DNA from: Juglans regia | Lineage: Eukaryota; Streptophyta; Magnoliopsida; Fagales; Juglandaceae | DNA: 64,000 nucleotides | NCBI RefSeq assembly: GCF_001411555.2 | Contig: NC_049916.1 | Location: forward strand, 682,001-746,000 | Direction: 5' to 3' | Part shown: positions 1-14,000 of the stretch, one piece after another | Position numbering within the stretch: the first letter of the stretch is position 1 | Layout: each line of letters starts with the position of its first letter | Translations under genes and position numbers: made by a program | Notes under the pieces: model-generated | Told to the model about the DNA's origin: nothing | Database searches by the model: none | The model's input: only the letters and a program-made list of their open reading frames with translations

Positions 1-131
1 ATATCTAAGCCCACTCAAAATTACCGAGAAGTACTTCTAAACACAAAGTTTATCAACTGCATATATAATGGGTCTCTCTATATGTCTCATTTTTGTTAGT
101 TTAGCTCTACAACTTTCTGAATCTCCTCTAG

Positions 132-307
132 GTTTGGGTACTAAGAATATATATATATTTTCATAATATTTTATTATTATTTATTATTTTATTATTATTA
201 TTATTTTTTTTTATCACTATTCATTAATTTTTACTACAATTTAATATTCTATTATTATTTTTCTATTACTATTCATAACTCTTCTCAATACTTATCACTA
301 CCCAAAC
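132..307. repeat. MITE-like AT-rich repeat
   Basis: An AT-rich stretch bounded by the inverted 9-mers GTTTGGGTA (132-140) and TACCCAAAC (299-307). The interior is almost pure A/T with ATT trinucleotide runs. There is no open reading frame. The shape suggests a small non-autonomous DNA transposon; no target duplication could be fixed. Confidence 0.4.
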
Positions 308-352
308 TAACATTCATGGACTGTTTTTTAAAATCTCGTGTAGTCCATAAGT

Positions 353-693
353 TCACCATAAATTGAATAATAAATACATATAAATTCATATTAACATCCA
401 AATACATTTAAACTGATCTTAGGTGGAACCTACAAAACTAATTTTATCATTTCAATTCATTATTATTCATAAAGAACTTAACTTAACTTAACATCTAAAT
501 GCAATCTATATACGGGAGAATGTACCTCAATGTGTTGAGACAGGCTTGTATCCTGGATTTTTTGAATTAAGATGAGTTTAGTAATTTGAGAGTCGAGTGT
601 TTGGATATTAAATTTAATTTAAAACTAGATTAAACTGAATTGAACTCAGATGAATTTAACAACCAACTGGTCACCATAAATTGAATAATAAAT
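353..693. repeat. Direct 23-bp repeats flanking an AT-rich insert
   Basis: The same 23 bases, beginning TCACCATAAATTGAATAAT, occur at 353-375 and 671-693. The stretch between holds phrases such as CATCCAAATACA and GTGTTTGGATAT, which read like the inverted ends of a MITE. Either an insertion or a segmental duplication would explain the pair. Confidence 0.4.
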
Positions 694-1008
694 CCGCTAT
701 TCCATTACATGTTCGAATTGATTTCTAACCACAAAAAAACCAAGTTCTAATTTTCTTCCCGTCTGAAAGACTTCCTTTTATGACTCAAAGTTTAGAGTTT
801 TAATAAAATAAGTCGGTACAAATACAGTAAGTAGCTCATCATAATCTGAACCATTTCTGACGAGAAATCACCAACAAAGAGTCCCCTTCCTCATGCTAAT
901 TCAATACCGAAGATTTAGAAACCTGTGCATCAGTTCTGTACAGTATCTTCATTAAGACATTCATGTCAAAAAATACAAAATGAAAGGATCGCCATTTCAC
1001 TGAGAAGG

Positions 1009-4000
1009 CTACTGTTGGAGTCTGCTCATGTGTCTGGGATAGGCCCATAACCTGGAAATTGGCCCTTCATCTGAATCACTATCACTATCTGAAGAAGATA
1101 TGAATTTTAAAGAATCATCCAAAATATACTCTGCAACCTGGAAAAAAAGAGAGTACACATTGATCAAGTTCAATTTTTCGAGAATGCCAGTCAATGCTGG
1201 AGAGAATCCACGTAGCGACAGTAAAATACGTCATGTATATTACAATGGAAAAAAATGGAATGGAAGTTCATCCATTGACAGTGAGATGTGGAGGTAGTAA
1301 GTATAGCCCACGACTAATAGAGTGAGGGGAAGGAAAAGGCGATGTAATTTTGGATAGGGGGATTTTAGCAGTTGGGTTTCAGTCCACTCTTAACAGAAAG
1401 ATTTCTCATAATGGATGTCATGCCATTACTTGATTGAACTTGGATAGGGAATGCCTGGTAACTCTTTTAGTCAACAACTACAATCATACAATCGTAAACT
1501 GAACACTTTGAGAGTCTCCAAAGTGGCTTCTAGAATTGTGATATATAAAAATCTGGACAGATGATTTCTTTTGATTTCTAACATCAACCAGAGATAAAGT
1601 CACCAAATCGTATAAAAGATCCACAAGGGAAAACTTGACAAAAAAAAGAAGCTCCACACAGAAAGTACCTGGCGAGGTGATGTAGGCTTTATTTGCTGAT
1701 TTTTGGAATTTAGTCCGTGATTTCCATCAGAGCATTTCATGTTATTGATCCAAGCTATAGTGTCACAATGTCCACAGTATCCCCGATTAGATGTTAGATT
1801 CTTCGATGCATTTCCTGTAACCCAAGCATGGTATTAAAAAAGGAGAAGAAACTATTTGCATTAAAGATAATGCAAATAATCATAGCCAGGGAAGTAGGAT
1901 AATGATTCCTTTATAAGTCGGGACTGCATAATGATTGAAAATAAAAATATTGAAATACAAGCTGGACAGCTTCTTAGTATTGCAGTACCTGAACGTTATC
2001 TCTTATATTTGGGTTAAATAAACTTTCACCCCTAAACTACTGTTGAAATACAAACCAGATACCTTCTTAGTATTGCAGTACATGTTCTCTCTTAAATTTG
2101 GGTTAAATACACTTTTTACCACCCCTAAACTACTGTTGAAATACAAGCTAGATACCTTCTTAGTATTGCAGTACATGCTCTCTCTTAAATTTGGGTTACA
2201 CTTTTCACCCCTAAACTAGGTATTTTACACTTTGCACCACAAACTACTAAACGGACACATTGCGGCTCAAACTATCTTCAATTATCAAATTGCCCCTTTT
2301 TCTAGGATCTGACGGTCAAGATTGCACCACGTCCCCTATCTTTCACTCTAGTAAGTGTCCACTTTCTTACGGAGGATTTTAGTTGCCAGTTCTTGGTAGT
2401 TGGTGTGTGCAATGTATTAGTTTTATAGTTTGGGGTGCAAAGTGTAAAACACTTGATAATTTGGGGATTAAAAGTGTATTTAGCCCTTTATATTTTATGC
2501 TCAACACTTGGGAGTTTTCCTGCCCTGTCTTGGTGAAGTTCCATCTTATATATTATATAGAGTCCAGGGAAATGTTTTTACATTTCTTTTAGCATTTAAT
2601 ATAATTTTACATGGCCATGAATTATAATGCAAACAGCTCATTGTAGGACTGGAAACTACAAGAACAGATTGAAAACATGTATACTAGCAAAGTAATGATA
2701 GTGACAAAATCTTTGTGGATACGCCATTTCACCATGAAGCTTTTGAAGTGATGGGAAAGAAAAATGGTGATATACATATATGTTATTCATATTTATGATT
2801 CATAGACCTATCAGAATGGCGCACGTATCCAAATGCAATTTATCCATCTAAAGAACATACAAAAGATTTAAAAGAATCTGGATCCATATACCTAAATAGG
2901 CTCTTTTGAAGGCCTCTCTCCAGTCAATACCACTTCTTGTAGCCATGTCCTCCTGTAAAAGTATATATTCTTGATCTTCATCTGGTCTACTACTCTGATG
3001 CCCCTTCCGCTTCAAGCATTTATCAGAATTACAAAAAACTGAAGCATATTGCAACTGCCACAAATAGTCCTCGCTTGCTGCCAAATTCCATGACCTTCAC
3101 ATAAAGACCAGAAATTAATACAAGGGAGTCTCATAAGTTAGCAATTTATGAGGCCAATACACCAAAGCATAATTATAATGGTGCTCAGAATTCGGGGAAT
3201 GGTTAAATGGTTTGATTATGCAAGTTGTATCCATGTTTTTCATATGTGGGGTAGAAAACACATTACCGCAAGCATAGAGCAAGAAAATTTACCAGCAGAC
3301 CAGTCCAACTGACACCAAAGACTGAATATCTAGAAAACTGAAAATGTGCACTAGAACATCTTGTGGAAGTTGTGCAGAACCTGAAATTATGTGAAGTAAA
3401 CAAAAAATTATGAGGCCTTGCACGTGGCTAAAAGCCTAAAACGAAGATTAGAAATAATTAGTCTCTATGAGCTTCTCTGCCTTCAAACGGGGAAATTGTG
3501 ATTGGCTAAATTATGTGAAACCATTTTCTAAAACAAAAATGACCCTTTTCTTCTTGTCGGGCTTTATAATGTCTCTTATGAGCAACCATCGCTTGCTTAA
3601 ATTCTGTGATGGCTAGATTCCTCTTTTGCTTTGGCAATGCAACCTCTGCGCTCTGATGGAGAAGATGGGCTGCTGATACAGCCTTACTTGTCTGCATTCT
3701 AGCGTTAAAAGATCCATAAAATAATGTTAGGAGCTTTATCCTTAATATAACCAGCATACAAAAGACTAATACCAGTGAGAAAAGAGATCCATGATGACAG
3801 TGACACCAAAAAAAAAATTAATTATGCTGGCAAGCATTCTCACCTACTACCAGAGCAATAGTCACAAAAATTAGCTCTTGATGAGGTAGGACAGCAATGC
3901 GATGGATTAATGCCATTATTTGACATATTCACAGCCTAAGTCATTTTAGAATATACATGAAAAGATATATTGAAGTTGAATAACCTGGCATCAGGTTTGC

Positions 4001-6513
4001 TAAGAAGTCTTAAGGATATAAGAGTGCTCAGTCCTACCATCAGCCCATATCAGCCAAGTTTAACATTAGATAATCAGATTACATTGCTAAAAGTACTAAT
4101 ACTCAAAAAGTTTGAATGATTTTCTTATGTAAACTTCAGTAACACAGATTCGCTTATAAAATACTAACTGCTCATGGAAGTTTCATAGTTCATGGGATAA
4201 ATACACTTTGCACCCTTAAACTACTGGGTTTTTGCACCTTTGCACCCTTAAACTACTGGGTTTTTGCACCTCAACTTACCAAAACTAACACATTGCCTCA
4301 AACTACCAAAAAAGGGAAAGTTTACACCCTGCATTAAGATCCAGACGTTATGATTGTGCCACGTTACCTTCTTCTCTTCTCTTAATCGTCATAATTGGAT
4401 GAGAGTGCAAAAAGTAAGTTTTTGGTAGTTTGAGGGTACAACATGTCAACTTTGATAGTTTTTGGTGCAAAGTACAAGATCTTGAAAGTTTGATGGTGTA
4501 AAGCTTTCCTATAGTTTATTGAACCTCCCTAGATCTTTGAAGAAAAATCTATAGATGTCTCTAGGCGGAAAAGGAAGTCATCTACTATATCAAGAAAACC
4601 ATAATGTTGATATAATATTATATTTTGGCATATCATTGTGACAAAACCTATTCTATGTGAGTTGTAATTTTCCTGTTCAAGTCACAAGGAAAATTGCTTC
4701 AAGAAAACGTGAAGGAAAAGGCCAGACAGTGACTTTGCTTGACATATTCTCTATCGAACTTCACACAGGAAGTTTTCTCGACTATCATCTCATCAGTGGC
4801 TTGAGCGAAACTCAATAGAGAATTTGTTCGACTCGCAATTGACTTTACGCTCGAGCAAAAAATCAGACAAAGAGTTCGCATGACGCATTGAACGACACTT
4901 ACTCGAATGACTTCTACACGGTGAGTTCGCTCAATGCGCGAGCGACATTGGCTCAAGCGAACTGTTGCGGGTTCAGCAAGTTAAGTCCATTTTGGACTCC
5001 CTAATTGCCTCCACATTATCCCTATGTATATATACTTTATTTTGCATGACTCAATTAAGTGAAAGGCCACGACTACTATTTTTACCATCAGATTCTTGAG
5101 AGAGAACCTTCAGACATCAATTGTACCATCATGATACATTCTCTCTAGATACACAGACCTCCTTCACTTTGTGTTGACACTTGATTGTTTTCATTAGCTG
5201 GAAGTGCTTTTAGAGCTTCCAGGGTATAGAGATCAAGTTGGTACTCGTGGAGAAGCTATAAAAAGGGTAGAGGTCTAGAGTTGCCATGGTGTAAAGATTG
5301 AGTGGGTCACTCGTGGTGTTACAAGCTAGATTTAGTTACTTCAAGGGTCTTGTAAATGTTTCTAAATTGGTTGTAACAAACTTAAATTCTATAGTGGATT
5401 TTAGATAGTGACCCCAAAGTGGTTACAGATTATGAAGACTCAAATTAGTTTCCACTTCATTACCAAAATTGATGTGTTGATTGTCTGTCGTGCTCTGATC
5501 GATTAATTTGATTGTTAATTTAAATTGTCCAGTAAATTTAGAACACACCTATTCATCCCCCTCTAGATGTATTTGGGACCTGAACCACTGAATTTCACAT
5601 AATAATTGGTAAACCGCAAAAGCATTTCAGCACAATATCCTCTCACAAAACATGATTTACATGGCACCGATGTATCATGTATCAATTATTTGCTTGATTT
5701 TGCCACCTCATAAAAGCAACAACAAAGCTATTGAGCCACCATAGCTAGACGCATAATTGGGCAACATAGCTAAAGAGGTAAGTGGGCACTTCCACTAAAT
5801 CAACATACTAAATGGAAAAAAATACTCTACGTCCAACATAGATGCTACATAAGATAATTCTTTAACAAACTGTAAAATCTCATGAATTTGTACATTCAAA
5901 AGATAATTCTTTAACAAACTGTAAAATCTCATGAATTTATACATTCAAAATTTTTGAAAATTTCCATTTTTTAAATTGTCAAGCTGTCTTCTTATCAAAT
6001 GTCAGGTGATTTAAAAAAGTCTAAATTGCCCCATTTTCAGTAAAATTTTCAGAGGATTTGTGCATATCCAACCTATTCCAAACTTATGTCTCAAGTTTTT
6101 ACCAAAAAATATATCCGGAATTCGAATCGCGTAACCAACACTAATCTGCTCACATATTTTTCATTTAACTAAAGCCGATCACAAAAATCAAATGGGAAAA
6201 TGTTTTTCGTGTAAGATATCAACGCAAGAACCAACAAAATATACATGTAATATGAAAATTGGAGGTGAACCAATAAAAATCACATTATTTATGCAAAATT
6301 GAGAATGGGACTGACGAGAAGTACTTACTGAGGAAGGAGATGAAAGGCGGTGAGGGTATCCTGGAAAATAAGGGATTGCAAATTTTTGGGTAGTTTGTTG
6401 TAAGCGCTTCTAAGAATGAAGCAGAGCTCCTTGCAGGCTATTGGGTATCGGTAGATTCTTGGCAGAGACTCCTTCAAGCGCAGTTTTTGGTACCTCTGTA
6501 ATGGGTTTGACAT
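1009..6513 (-). CDS. F-box protein, At5g52880-like
   Basis: Likely substrate-recognition subunit of an SCF (SKP1-CUL1-F-box) ubiquitin ligase. Six coding exons, minus strand: 6513-6329, 3698-3544, 3380-3293, 3094-2892, 1814-1669, 1137-1009; all junctions GT-AG and in phase, giving 301 aa. The start is the ATG at 6513 (MSNPLQRYQKL); upstream in-frame ATGs have no family support. Residues 1-113 form the family's N-terminal region (QRYQKL, CKELCFILR, LPKNLQSLIFQDTL). The F-box starts at about residue 116 (LPQDVLVHIFSFLD ... LVC ... WNLAA ... LWQLQY). A CGHC motif with a nearby Cys follows at about 230, then a Ser/Asp repeat tail. Intron 1 is 2.6 kb, and introns 1 and 4 carry repeats. The exon 2 donor (GTCATT) is weak. 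It lies downstream of the ATPase gene on the same strand. The substrate is unknown. Confidence 0.85.
1951..2219. repeat. Three tandem units of about 93 bp
   Basis: Units begin at 1951, 2044 and 2137, each with TGAAATACAA followed by CTTCTTAGTATTGCAGTAC, and each ends near a CACCCCTAAACTA phrase. The third unit is shorter. They lie in intron 4 of the F-box gene and overlap the left end of the next element. Confidence 0.8.
2011..2486. mobile_element. Non-autonomous element with inverted ends, intron 4 of F-box gene
   Basis: The left end GGGTTAAATA...CCCCTAAACTA mirrors the right end (reverse complement GGGCTAAATACAC...CCCCAAATTAT). Repeated phrases on the theme of a protein-free 'contents of TTTGCACC' motif run inward from both sides. 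No reading frame. A related copy is at 4194-4515. Superfamily not determined. Confidence 0.5.
4194..4515. mobile_element. Second copy of the TTTGCACCC element, intron 1 of F-box gene
   Basis: Begins GGGATAAATACACTTTGCAC and ends with GGTGTAAAGCTTTCC, so the two ends are roughly inverted. The left end has an internal duplication of about 35 bp ending in CTACTGGGTTTTTGCACC. It shares the wording of the 2011-2486 element (CTTTGCACC, AAACTACC, ACGTTACC). No coding capacity. Confidence 0.5.
5851..5948. repeat. Near-perfect 49-bp tandem duplication
   Basis: Two adjacent 49-base copies start at 5851 and 5900 with AAGATAATTCTTTAACAAAC. They differ at one base (G versus A) near the end, so the duplication is recent. 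It lies in intron 1 of the F-box gene. Confidence 0.85.
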
Positions 6514-8005
6514 ATTTGGGGACAAAGCAGGAGCAGGATCAAATACTATGACGTGGGAGTTCAAAGGCAGGGTAAGAGAGTTCGCTACTTTGCCGGAAAA
6601 CGACGCGGGGGGTTTGAGAGAGGTTAGAAGAACATGATCAATCATTCGCATTAAAATATATAGATTTCTAAAGCGTGGCTTATCTAAATTTTCATCTAAA
6701 ATAATTAATCAAAAAATATTTTTTGTAGATAAGGACTTTTCTAATACACTGAACGTCAAATTTTTTTTTTCCTTCTTTGTATCATTTAAACATTCTTTTT
6801 TTTTTCTTTATTCATTTGAAATATTTTCTCATATTGTCGTTAAATTTATAATCTTTTCAATTTTTTTTTAACATTTCTCATATATTAATGTAATTGCAAT
6901 ATCTCTCTATGCCTGTGGGAAAGGTTGTAGATACTCTGCCATTTTTCCCATGGAGAGATATTGTCAAGCCCCTCTCTTGAAGAATGAACTCTAGCAATCA
7001 TCATTGTCAAGCCCCTCCCTGATCATGTTGCTCCAATGCCTCACACTTCCATACAAGGTAAGTCTATCCTGAACAACAGCTCTGCCTCTGAAGCTGTAAT
7101 GGTCACCAACAAAGAAAGACCTAATCATCAGCTACTCACCTCATATTAGCTGACATATCAACAATTCAATTGTAATATCTGCAACCAAGGGATCCTGTTC
7201 TTATGTAGCTTCTCTGTGAAGTGTGTATATATATACAGCTTAGCTTATTGTAAATTGTAACTTAGCCTAGTAATATTTGTCTCCAGTTAATACAAATTCT
7301 CTTCTTCCCTATATTATCATGAAGTGGCACCACATTGGCTTGAAATCGTTTAATAGAGATTTTTTTCTTGGGCTTAACCACGTAGCTGCTCTCTAGAACC
7401 AAATATACTGAAGCTCTTCAGCACAAAATAGCTTTGTACACATATGAGCGTTTACTTTGAATAGATATAGATATTAGGGGATTGCTCGAAATTGTATCCT
7501 CACCAACATGTTTGCCTGAAGCATGCTTAATTATGTCCAATTCACATTATACTGCAAAGTTGGCTCTCATTCGGTGTAACGAGACATCATCACACAATTT
7601 CATGGCAAACTCCAAGACTTGCTATACTATCAAAGTTTACAGAGAAACATATATAAAACAAACTCAATACAAGTTCTTCTCACTTCCCCTGAATCTATAT
7701 GAATTTCCAAATACCAAACATTCACAGAATATGATTCAAATCCCAAAGACCGGTGCCAAATACTTCTATAGAATGACCTAACAGATGCCTAGAATCCTCT
7801 CTTAAACTTGATGTACAAATAATATGACATTGCACCTTGAAATAAACTTTCATGGAATGTTCAGCATATCTTTCTTGGGAATTTAGAGCTTGTGTTCAAT
7901 GCAATATTGAACTTCAGTCGAAGGGCTTTCCAGCTTTCCCCTAACTTGTACATCCTTTCACCAAGAATGGCGCTGATGAGCATATGGGCACCTGCTTTCC
8001 AAAAT
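6514..8005. other. Spacer between F-box and ATPase genes
   Basis: Holds the F-box gene promoter side (6514 to about 7000) and the 3' untranslated side of the ATPase gene (up to about 7850). It has poly-T and AT-rich runs near 6760-6900. I see no conserved protein on either strand; the 99-residue plus-strand frame at 7482-7781 looks like chance. Confidence 0.5.
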
Positions 8006-11000
8006 CTATAGAAAGTAAGTAAGTTGTTGCTTCTTCCTGGAACCTCCTTCCCCATTCAGGTCGTTCCACTGCTTCAGCTCACTCATAATGGATCCCTCTG
8101 AAGCAAAACTTGCAGCAACCTGCATTGCATTAACACACAAATATTGGAAAACTGATAGAATTCTGTTGGAACACAGGATTATGAAAGTTTCATCTGTATG
8201 ATTATGCCGTACTTCAAAAATTGTCAACATGAGCCCGAGTTAGATCCTTCAAAAATTTTAGCTATTAAAATGAAGAAGAAAAAGGGCCATCTCCAATAGA
8301 AAAAGTAGCACTAAAACAAGATCAATCACAAGATTATGATTCTCAATCTAGCCTACATTTTGGCATCTTAAATAGCTATAGAGAGAAGTTCATTCCTGAG
8401 AAGGTTGTAGATACCCAGTAAACAGAAGATAGCAGAGAGTTCAGTGATGATTAAGAACAAAAGGCACTATTGGCAAATTGAGGAAAAGTCAAAAGTAGCG
8501 ATATTAAAAGACTTTATCTTTTAGTCCTACCCTCCACAGCACTTAAAGTACACTATCCGAGGGTTTTACTACTGCACCAGAGTGACCCGAAAATTCCCCC
8601 CCGGTTATGTTTTTGTTTTTATATAGAAATATAAAATGAGCTTCAATATTAGAAGACAAGCTGCTGAAGTGTAGTAGTACAAGATAGAAGTTATCGGAAG
8701 GCTGAAGCAGTTAAATATCAAAAGGAAATTCAAGCAACTCCACCTGATTCTTTGCCTGCCTCATATCTTCCATGTTCAAAGGCCTCAAGGTAATTATATG
8801 GTCCTCTTCATCTTCTTCTTTTGTCTCTGAAGTACCTTCTGAGGTCTTGCCTTCTGCATCTTTATGCTTCTGTTAAAAATGATTGGATTCGTTAAGAATT
8901 GTGGTGAAGATTCGGAAGAATGTCAGGAAAGAGGAAAGATTATATGAAGTTACCATATCCTTCAATCTCTCCTGTTGTATCAACTCTCTAACAGGTCGAT
9001 AGGCTGCTGTTACGCACAAATTCTGTATCCAGAAGTATATGTCATGAGCCTATAACAGCCAATTAAGTTATAGTTTATTAATACCACCAGAAAACAAACC
9101 TTTAGATCACTTCCACTGTATCCTTCTGTCATGGCTGCCAACTCCTTAAAGTCTAGATTTTCAACCTTCTCTTTTGCCAGAAGAGTTCGCAGGATCATTT
9201 CCCTGCTCTCAGTGGTTGGAAGACCAACCATAATTCTGCTCGGCATTGGAAAGATTAAGAATTAGTGAACATAAAGTTCATCAAAAATTTTATTAGTCAG
9301 CAATCAATCCTTGAAATGCTTCCTCAATAAGTATGACGTAAAGATACTTTGGGAAATCTTGGCAGTTAAAGATCATTTTTCCAGGACACCAAAAGTGGAA
9401 ACCAGGATCAAGTGATAGTGCCACAAACATTGGCATGGAGCGATTTAATACACTTACGAGGCTTACAATAGGTTCAACAATATAGCATATGGGTCCAAGT
9501 TTGAGAAGAACACTAATTTATGCTGATATTATTTTTATGAGTGATGAAGAGGTTTTTGCTTTGGGTGATGATCACCTTGCTTAAAAGATGGACAAGATAA
9601 TGGAGACGGAATGCGTTTTCTGGAGTAATAAAATGCCAGTTGACAAATAAAGGTATTGGGAAAACCCAAGAAGGATGCAAGTGGAGCAATAACATGCAGG
9701 GAAAAAAATAACTAAGTTGAAATATGCCAAATGGTAAGACAAATACGCAGTTCAGTTATACCTTCGCTCAAACCGCCTAATAATTGCTTCATCAAGGTCA
9801 AACGGCCTGTTGGTCGCAGCAAGAACAAGGATCCGTTCACCAGGTTTTGTCAACAGCCCATCCCAGTGCATCATGAACTCATTCTTAATCTTACGCATGG
9901 CCTCATGCTCTCCAGATCTACTCCGCTGCCCAAGCATGCTATCTACCTCATCTATGAAAACAATTGTAGGGGATACCTTTGCTGCAAGTGTGAACAGAGC
10001 TCGAACATTCTTTTCATCCTCCCCAAACCATTTTGAAGTGATAGTTGACATTGAGACATTGATGAAACTTGCTCCCGCTTCATTAGCAATAGCTTTTGCC
10101 AGCATTGTTTTCCCAGTACCAGGAGGCCCAAAAAGCAATATACCTCTGCAAGGTTTGAGAAGGCCTCCTTTGAAAAGGTCTGGTCTTCGAAGAGGGAGCA
10201 TGACCAACTCCTGAAGTGATTCTTTGATCTCATCTAAGGCACCGATATCTGCAAACGTCACTCCAATCTCATTGGCAGGGATAACCTCTTGCCTTATACG
10301 CTTCTCAAACTCATTGTCAGGAGGAACTTCCTGTATGGAGCATCATGAGACCTTGATAGTAAGAACAAAAGTGAAGAACAAAATAAAAAGTACAAAAAAT
10401 ATGGCAAACACAATGCATCTGTAAGTCCAGGATTTCAAAAAACCATTGCCATAAACTCATGGTTTGAGATCAACAATCATAACGATCAAAATACTCTTAA
10501 GGTAGGGAATAAAACCAAGATCATTTTTCCGGCTATTTTACTAATAAAAAACAATTTACAAGGTATTTATATTTTTGAAAGGTAGTTTATATGCACAAAA
10601 TACATGGTATAATGGTAACAAAATATAAAATAGAAATATTGTCCAATATATTAGACACAGAACGACCATGATATTCAGATACCAAACATATATATTAACT
10701 CAAAAGATATATTCTTGTTTCAAGTTTTCTCCATTTGCTAATGAATTAACACAAATATGTGTATGCATGTTTGTATGTGTGTGTGAGAGCGAGAGAGAGA
10801 GAATTCATTTTCTTTTGGAAGGATGTAATCTTCTTCCAAAAACTTCCATGCATATCATTTATGATGCATTCAATAATTTAGTTGGGAAATATAAAAAGGT
10901 TAATTGTTTGCATACATGAAGGAATGAAATAGACTAATCAGATAATGCACATGGATTACACAATCGAAGGGACAGATTACTTCGTGTGTAAAACAATTTC

Positions 11001-14000
11001 TATCTCACTCAATTCCATTTTCAATTTCAAGTATTGAAGAACTTGAACTTACATGCTTTGAAGGTGGTGAATTCTCTCCATCTTTCTTCATCACAGGGAC
11101 AGATTTCTCCGTCTCACTTTCATTCTCAGGCGTAGGAATTTCAGACTTTGAGTCAATCTTTGGGCTAACTCCCTGTTCCACTTCAGTTTCCTACAGTTGA
11201 GGAAGGATATAACAGATTAAATCAGGCGAACACTGTAACAGTAGTTCCATCATGCTTAAAATGTTAAAAGTAAAATAACATTGAGATGCAAAATGAACCT
11301 CTGAAGATTCAACATTATTCTCAACTTTGAGAGTATCTTTCCCACCACTTTTGCCTTCCTGGAATATACTCAGTCCATGGGACAAGCTGTTTCCAGAACT
11401 AGATTAGTACTTGGATGTTGATTTATTATAACAAGAGCTCATTAGTAAATCATGGGTACACAAAGGAGCAAACAATTACCTTTTAGATGATATAACAAGC
11501 TTTCCATTTCGATAATCTGGATCTTTGTTATTCATCAAATGATAAGATATTGCTGATACCACAATTTCTTCTATGTAGCTACCGAGAACCATTGTGTCAG
11601 CATGGCAGATTGAACCCAAATCATCACATTCAAGATCATTTGCTGCCAGGACCTGAGCAATGTGGTTTTTGTTATCTTGAAACTGGATCATCCTCATGTC
11701 ATGTTCCAGTTGGGTTTTCCAGCTGACAAGATGAGTCTCATCTTCAGGGGGTGTGATCTCAATATTGTATGGGAATAAAAATGAGAGCCTCTCATCCACT
11801 CCGCTGCAATCATCTTTTGGGTCCAACATTCGGGAACCAAGTATCAGCACAGAACCCGAGAGTTTCTTTAACATTTTGTTGAACAAATTGTATAATCTTT
11901 GTGATTGGAGGAGAAGCTGTTCAATGTCCCTGAGGTATAAAATAACGGAACCAGTTTCTGATATTGAGACCAACACCTGTAAGAAAAATGACATTCCTTC
12001 TTGTTAGGTTAGATATGTTAAAGCTACATAATCAGGTAATATGCATGTAACTACCTAGTAGGTTCATAGGAAAAAGTTATAATTAGAAAAAAAAAAAAAA
12101 AAAAACAGGAATGTTACTACAAAACTCAAAATTATAAAATACACACACACAAACACAGAGAGAGAGAGAGAGAGAGAGAGACTACCATAAGCCTGCAGTT
12201 GGGACTCCAACTCCAGTATTAGCTAGTATTTATTATCTACATTGACTGTAAATATCATTTGGACAACATACATGACTAAAAAGAAATTTGATTTTCAAGC
12301 AGCTTATCCATGATGACATTACCTTGTAAAGTGACTCTAGGAAAAGCTTCTCATCAAAGCACCAGCTGCTCATGTGCTTGAGTGGAGCTGAAAAGCAAAC
12401 GAATCCCAAATAAGCAGCAAGTATAATGATAATCAGTCTCCTACATATGAAATGTAACTGACTGACAACCATATATTCAAGAAGCCAGAAATTTGCTGCA
12501 TGAAGTAAAAGGGAAAGGATGTTCCAGGTGGAGCATTCATTGTAATAAGAAAATGGATTCTAAAATCTGTGATCAAGTTGTACTAGTCTCAAAGTCAAGA
12601 AAAGTATCCTTGTAAAGGGCATTATGGATGCTTGCTAATGATTTTCAGCTTTCACTAAGCAGTGAATTATCTTTTTGCAAGGACAGGGAGCCATAAACTA
12701 AACCATTTAGCAGTTTGATCAAATTCAAAATCACAAAAGGACTGTACTTGAAAGAATCTAGGTGCAGTAATTTATGGCACCTTAAAAGCTCATACTAATG
12801 TCTAATCTGCTGTTGAAATTTTAAAGAGCGGACTGCAGACACAGTTCTACCAAGATATTTAATAACCTTAATGGAAATTGTGCTCACATGCACTTGGGAT
12901 TCAATTTTTTGATGCACTATGAGAAAATCAAACCCATAAACTTGACAGATTAGGTACTTATTCAACCCAAAATACTAGCAACTTGCTCGGAAACTTCAGT
13001 TAGAAAAAGAAAATATTCGCAAGGATTGGTCTACAGCTAGAACGGGCAAGATAAGGAAAATTGTCCTCTCTACTTCCCAGTGCTTATGCCTACTGAAATA
13101 AAAACCACAATGGCTGAAAGAAATTAAAATATCTTAAAATCCATCAATTTGAAAACTGAGTGATACATTAAGTTAAGATATAAAACAGAGCCTCTTTTCC
13201 TTCTGCACAGCTGCCTAATTTCATTTATCTAATTTGTGTTTTAGACAAGAATCTCCACTAGGCCCGCTACAAAGTTGAATCCAACCCTTTGTGTCCCACA
13301 AGGAAGTGGTATAGAGAATGCAAAATACTCACTTCCACCTCAACATTAGAAGGAGAAAGGCATGTTTTGTTCAATTCTGAAATGAACTTGAAAAAATTCT
13401 ACAATTAGGCAACTTGCAATAAAACTAATTTTAGGTATTACAGCAACTAGATAAATACTGTCTGCTAAAGAACGTGGAAGTCATTCAGTACCAACTTGCT
13501 TTATGAACTAACAATTCAGTCATTTCTTGATAAACATATTGCAAAATATCATAATCCAATAAACTGATGAATGCGTTTTGCCAGTATTTTTTTAGTTTTC
13601 GGTAAGGAAAAATAGAAGAAAGAAATAGGCTGATGTATTACCTGGATTTGTTGTAGCACACTGAGAACTGATGCTACTAATATCCGACATAGCAGAGGAA
13701 TTCCTCCTATGTTTTGAAGGATTAGAAGACCCTTCAACATCTCTGCAGAAAGATGAAAGCACTTGCTTAGAAGAGAAACCTGACGTGTTACCTACTTTGG
13801 ATTGTGAACCAATAGTCAAAGCGACCGACTAAACTCAACAGAACCATATATCCCAGGAAGTTGGGTTGGTAATATTATGGGCTGGCATAAGGGATAAAGA
13901 GTACCTTGATTTCATATCCATAGCACTGCTTTGCTGATACAATGTACCTGTATGAGAATTCTCAGTTAGTCTCAGGCATCATAATTGATACAACTCCACA

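Noticed and set aside
710..735. Possible tRNA T-loop (GTTCGAATT)
   Set aside because: No acceptor stem or anticodon arm could be paired around it.
7482..7781. 99-codon plus-strand frame between the F-box and ATPase genes
   Set aside because: No similarity to known proteins and no promoter-like context.
9731..10424. Plus-strand frames opposite ATPase exon 12
   Set aside because: Shadows of the conserved AAA exon; the minus strand has the Walker motifs and consistent splice sites.
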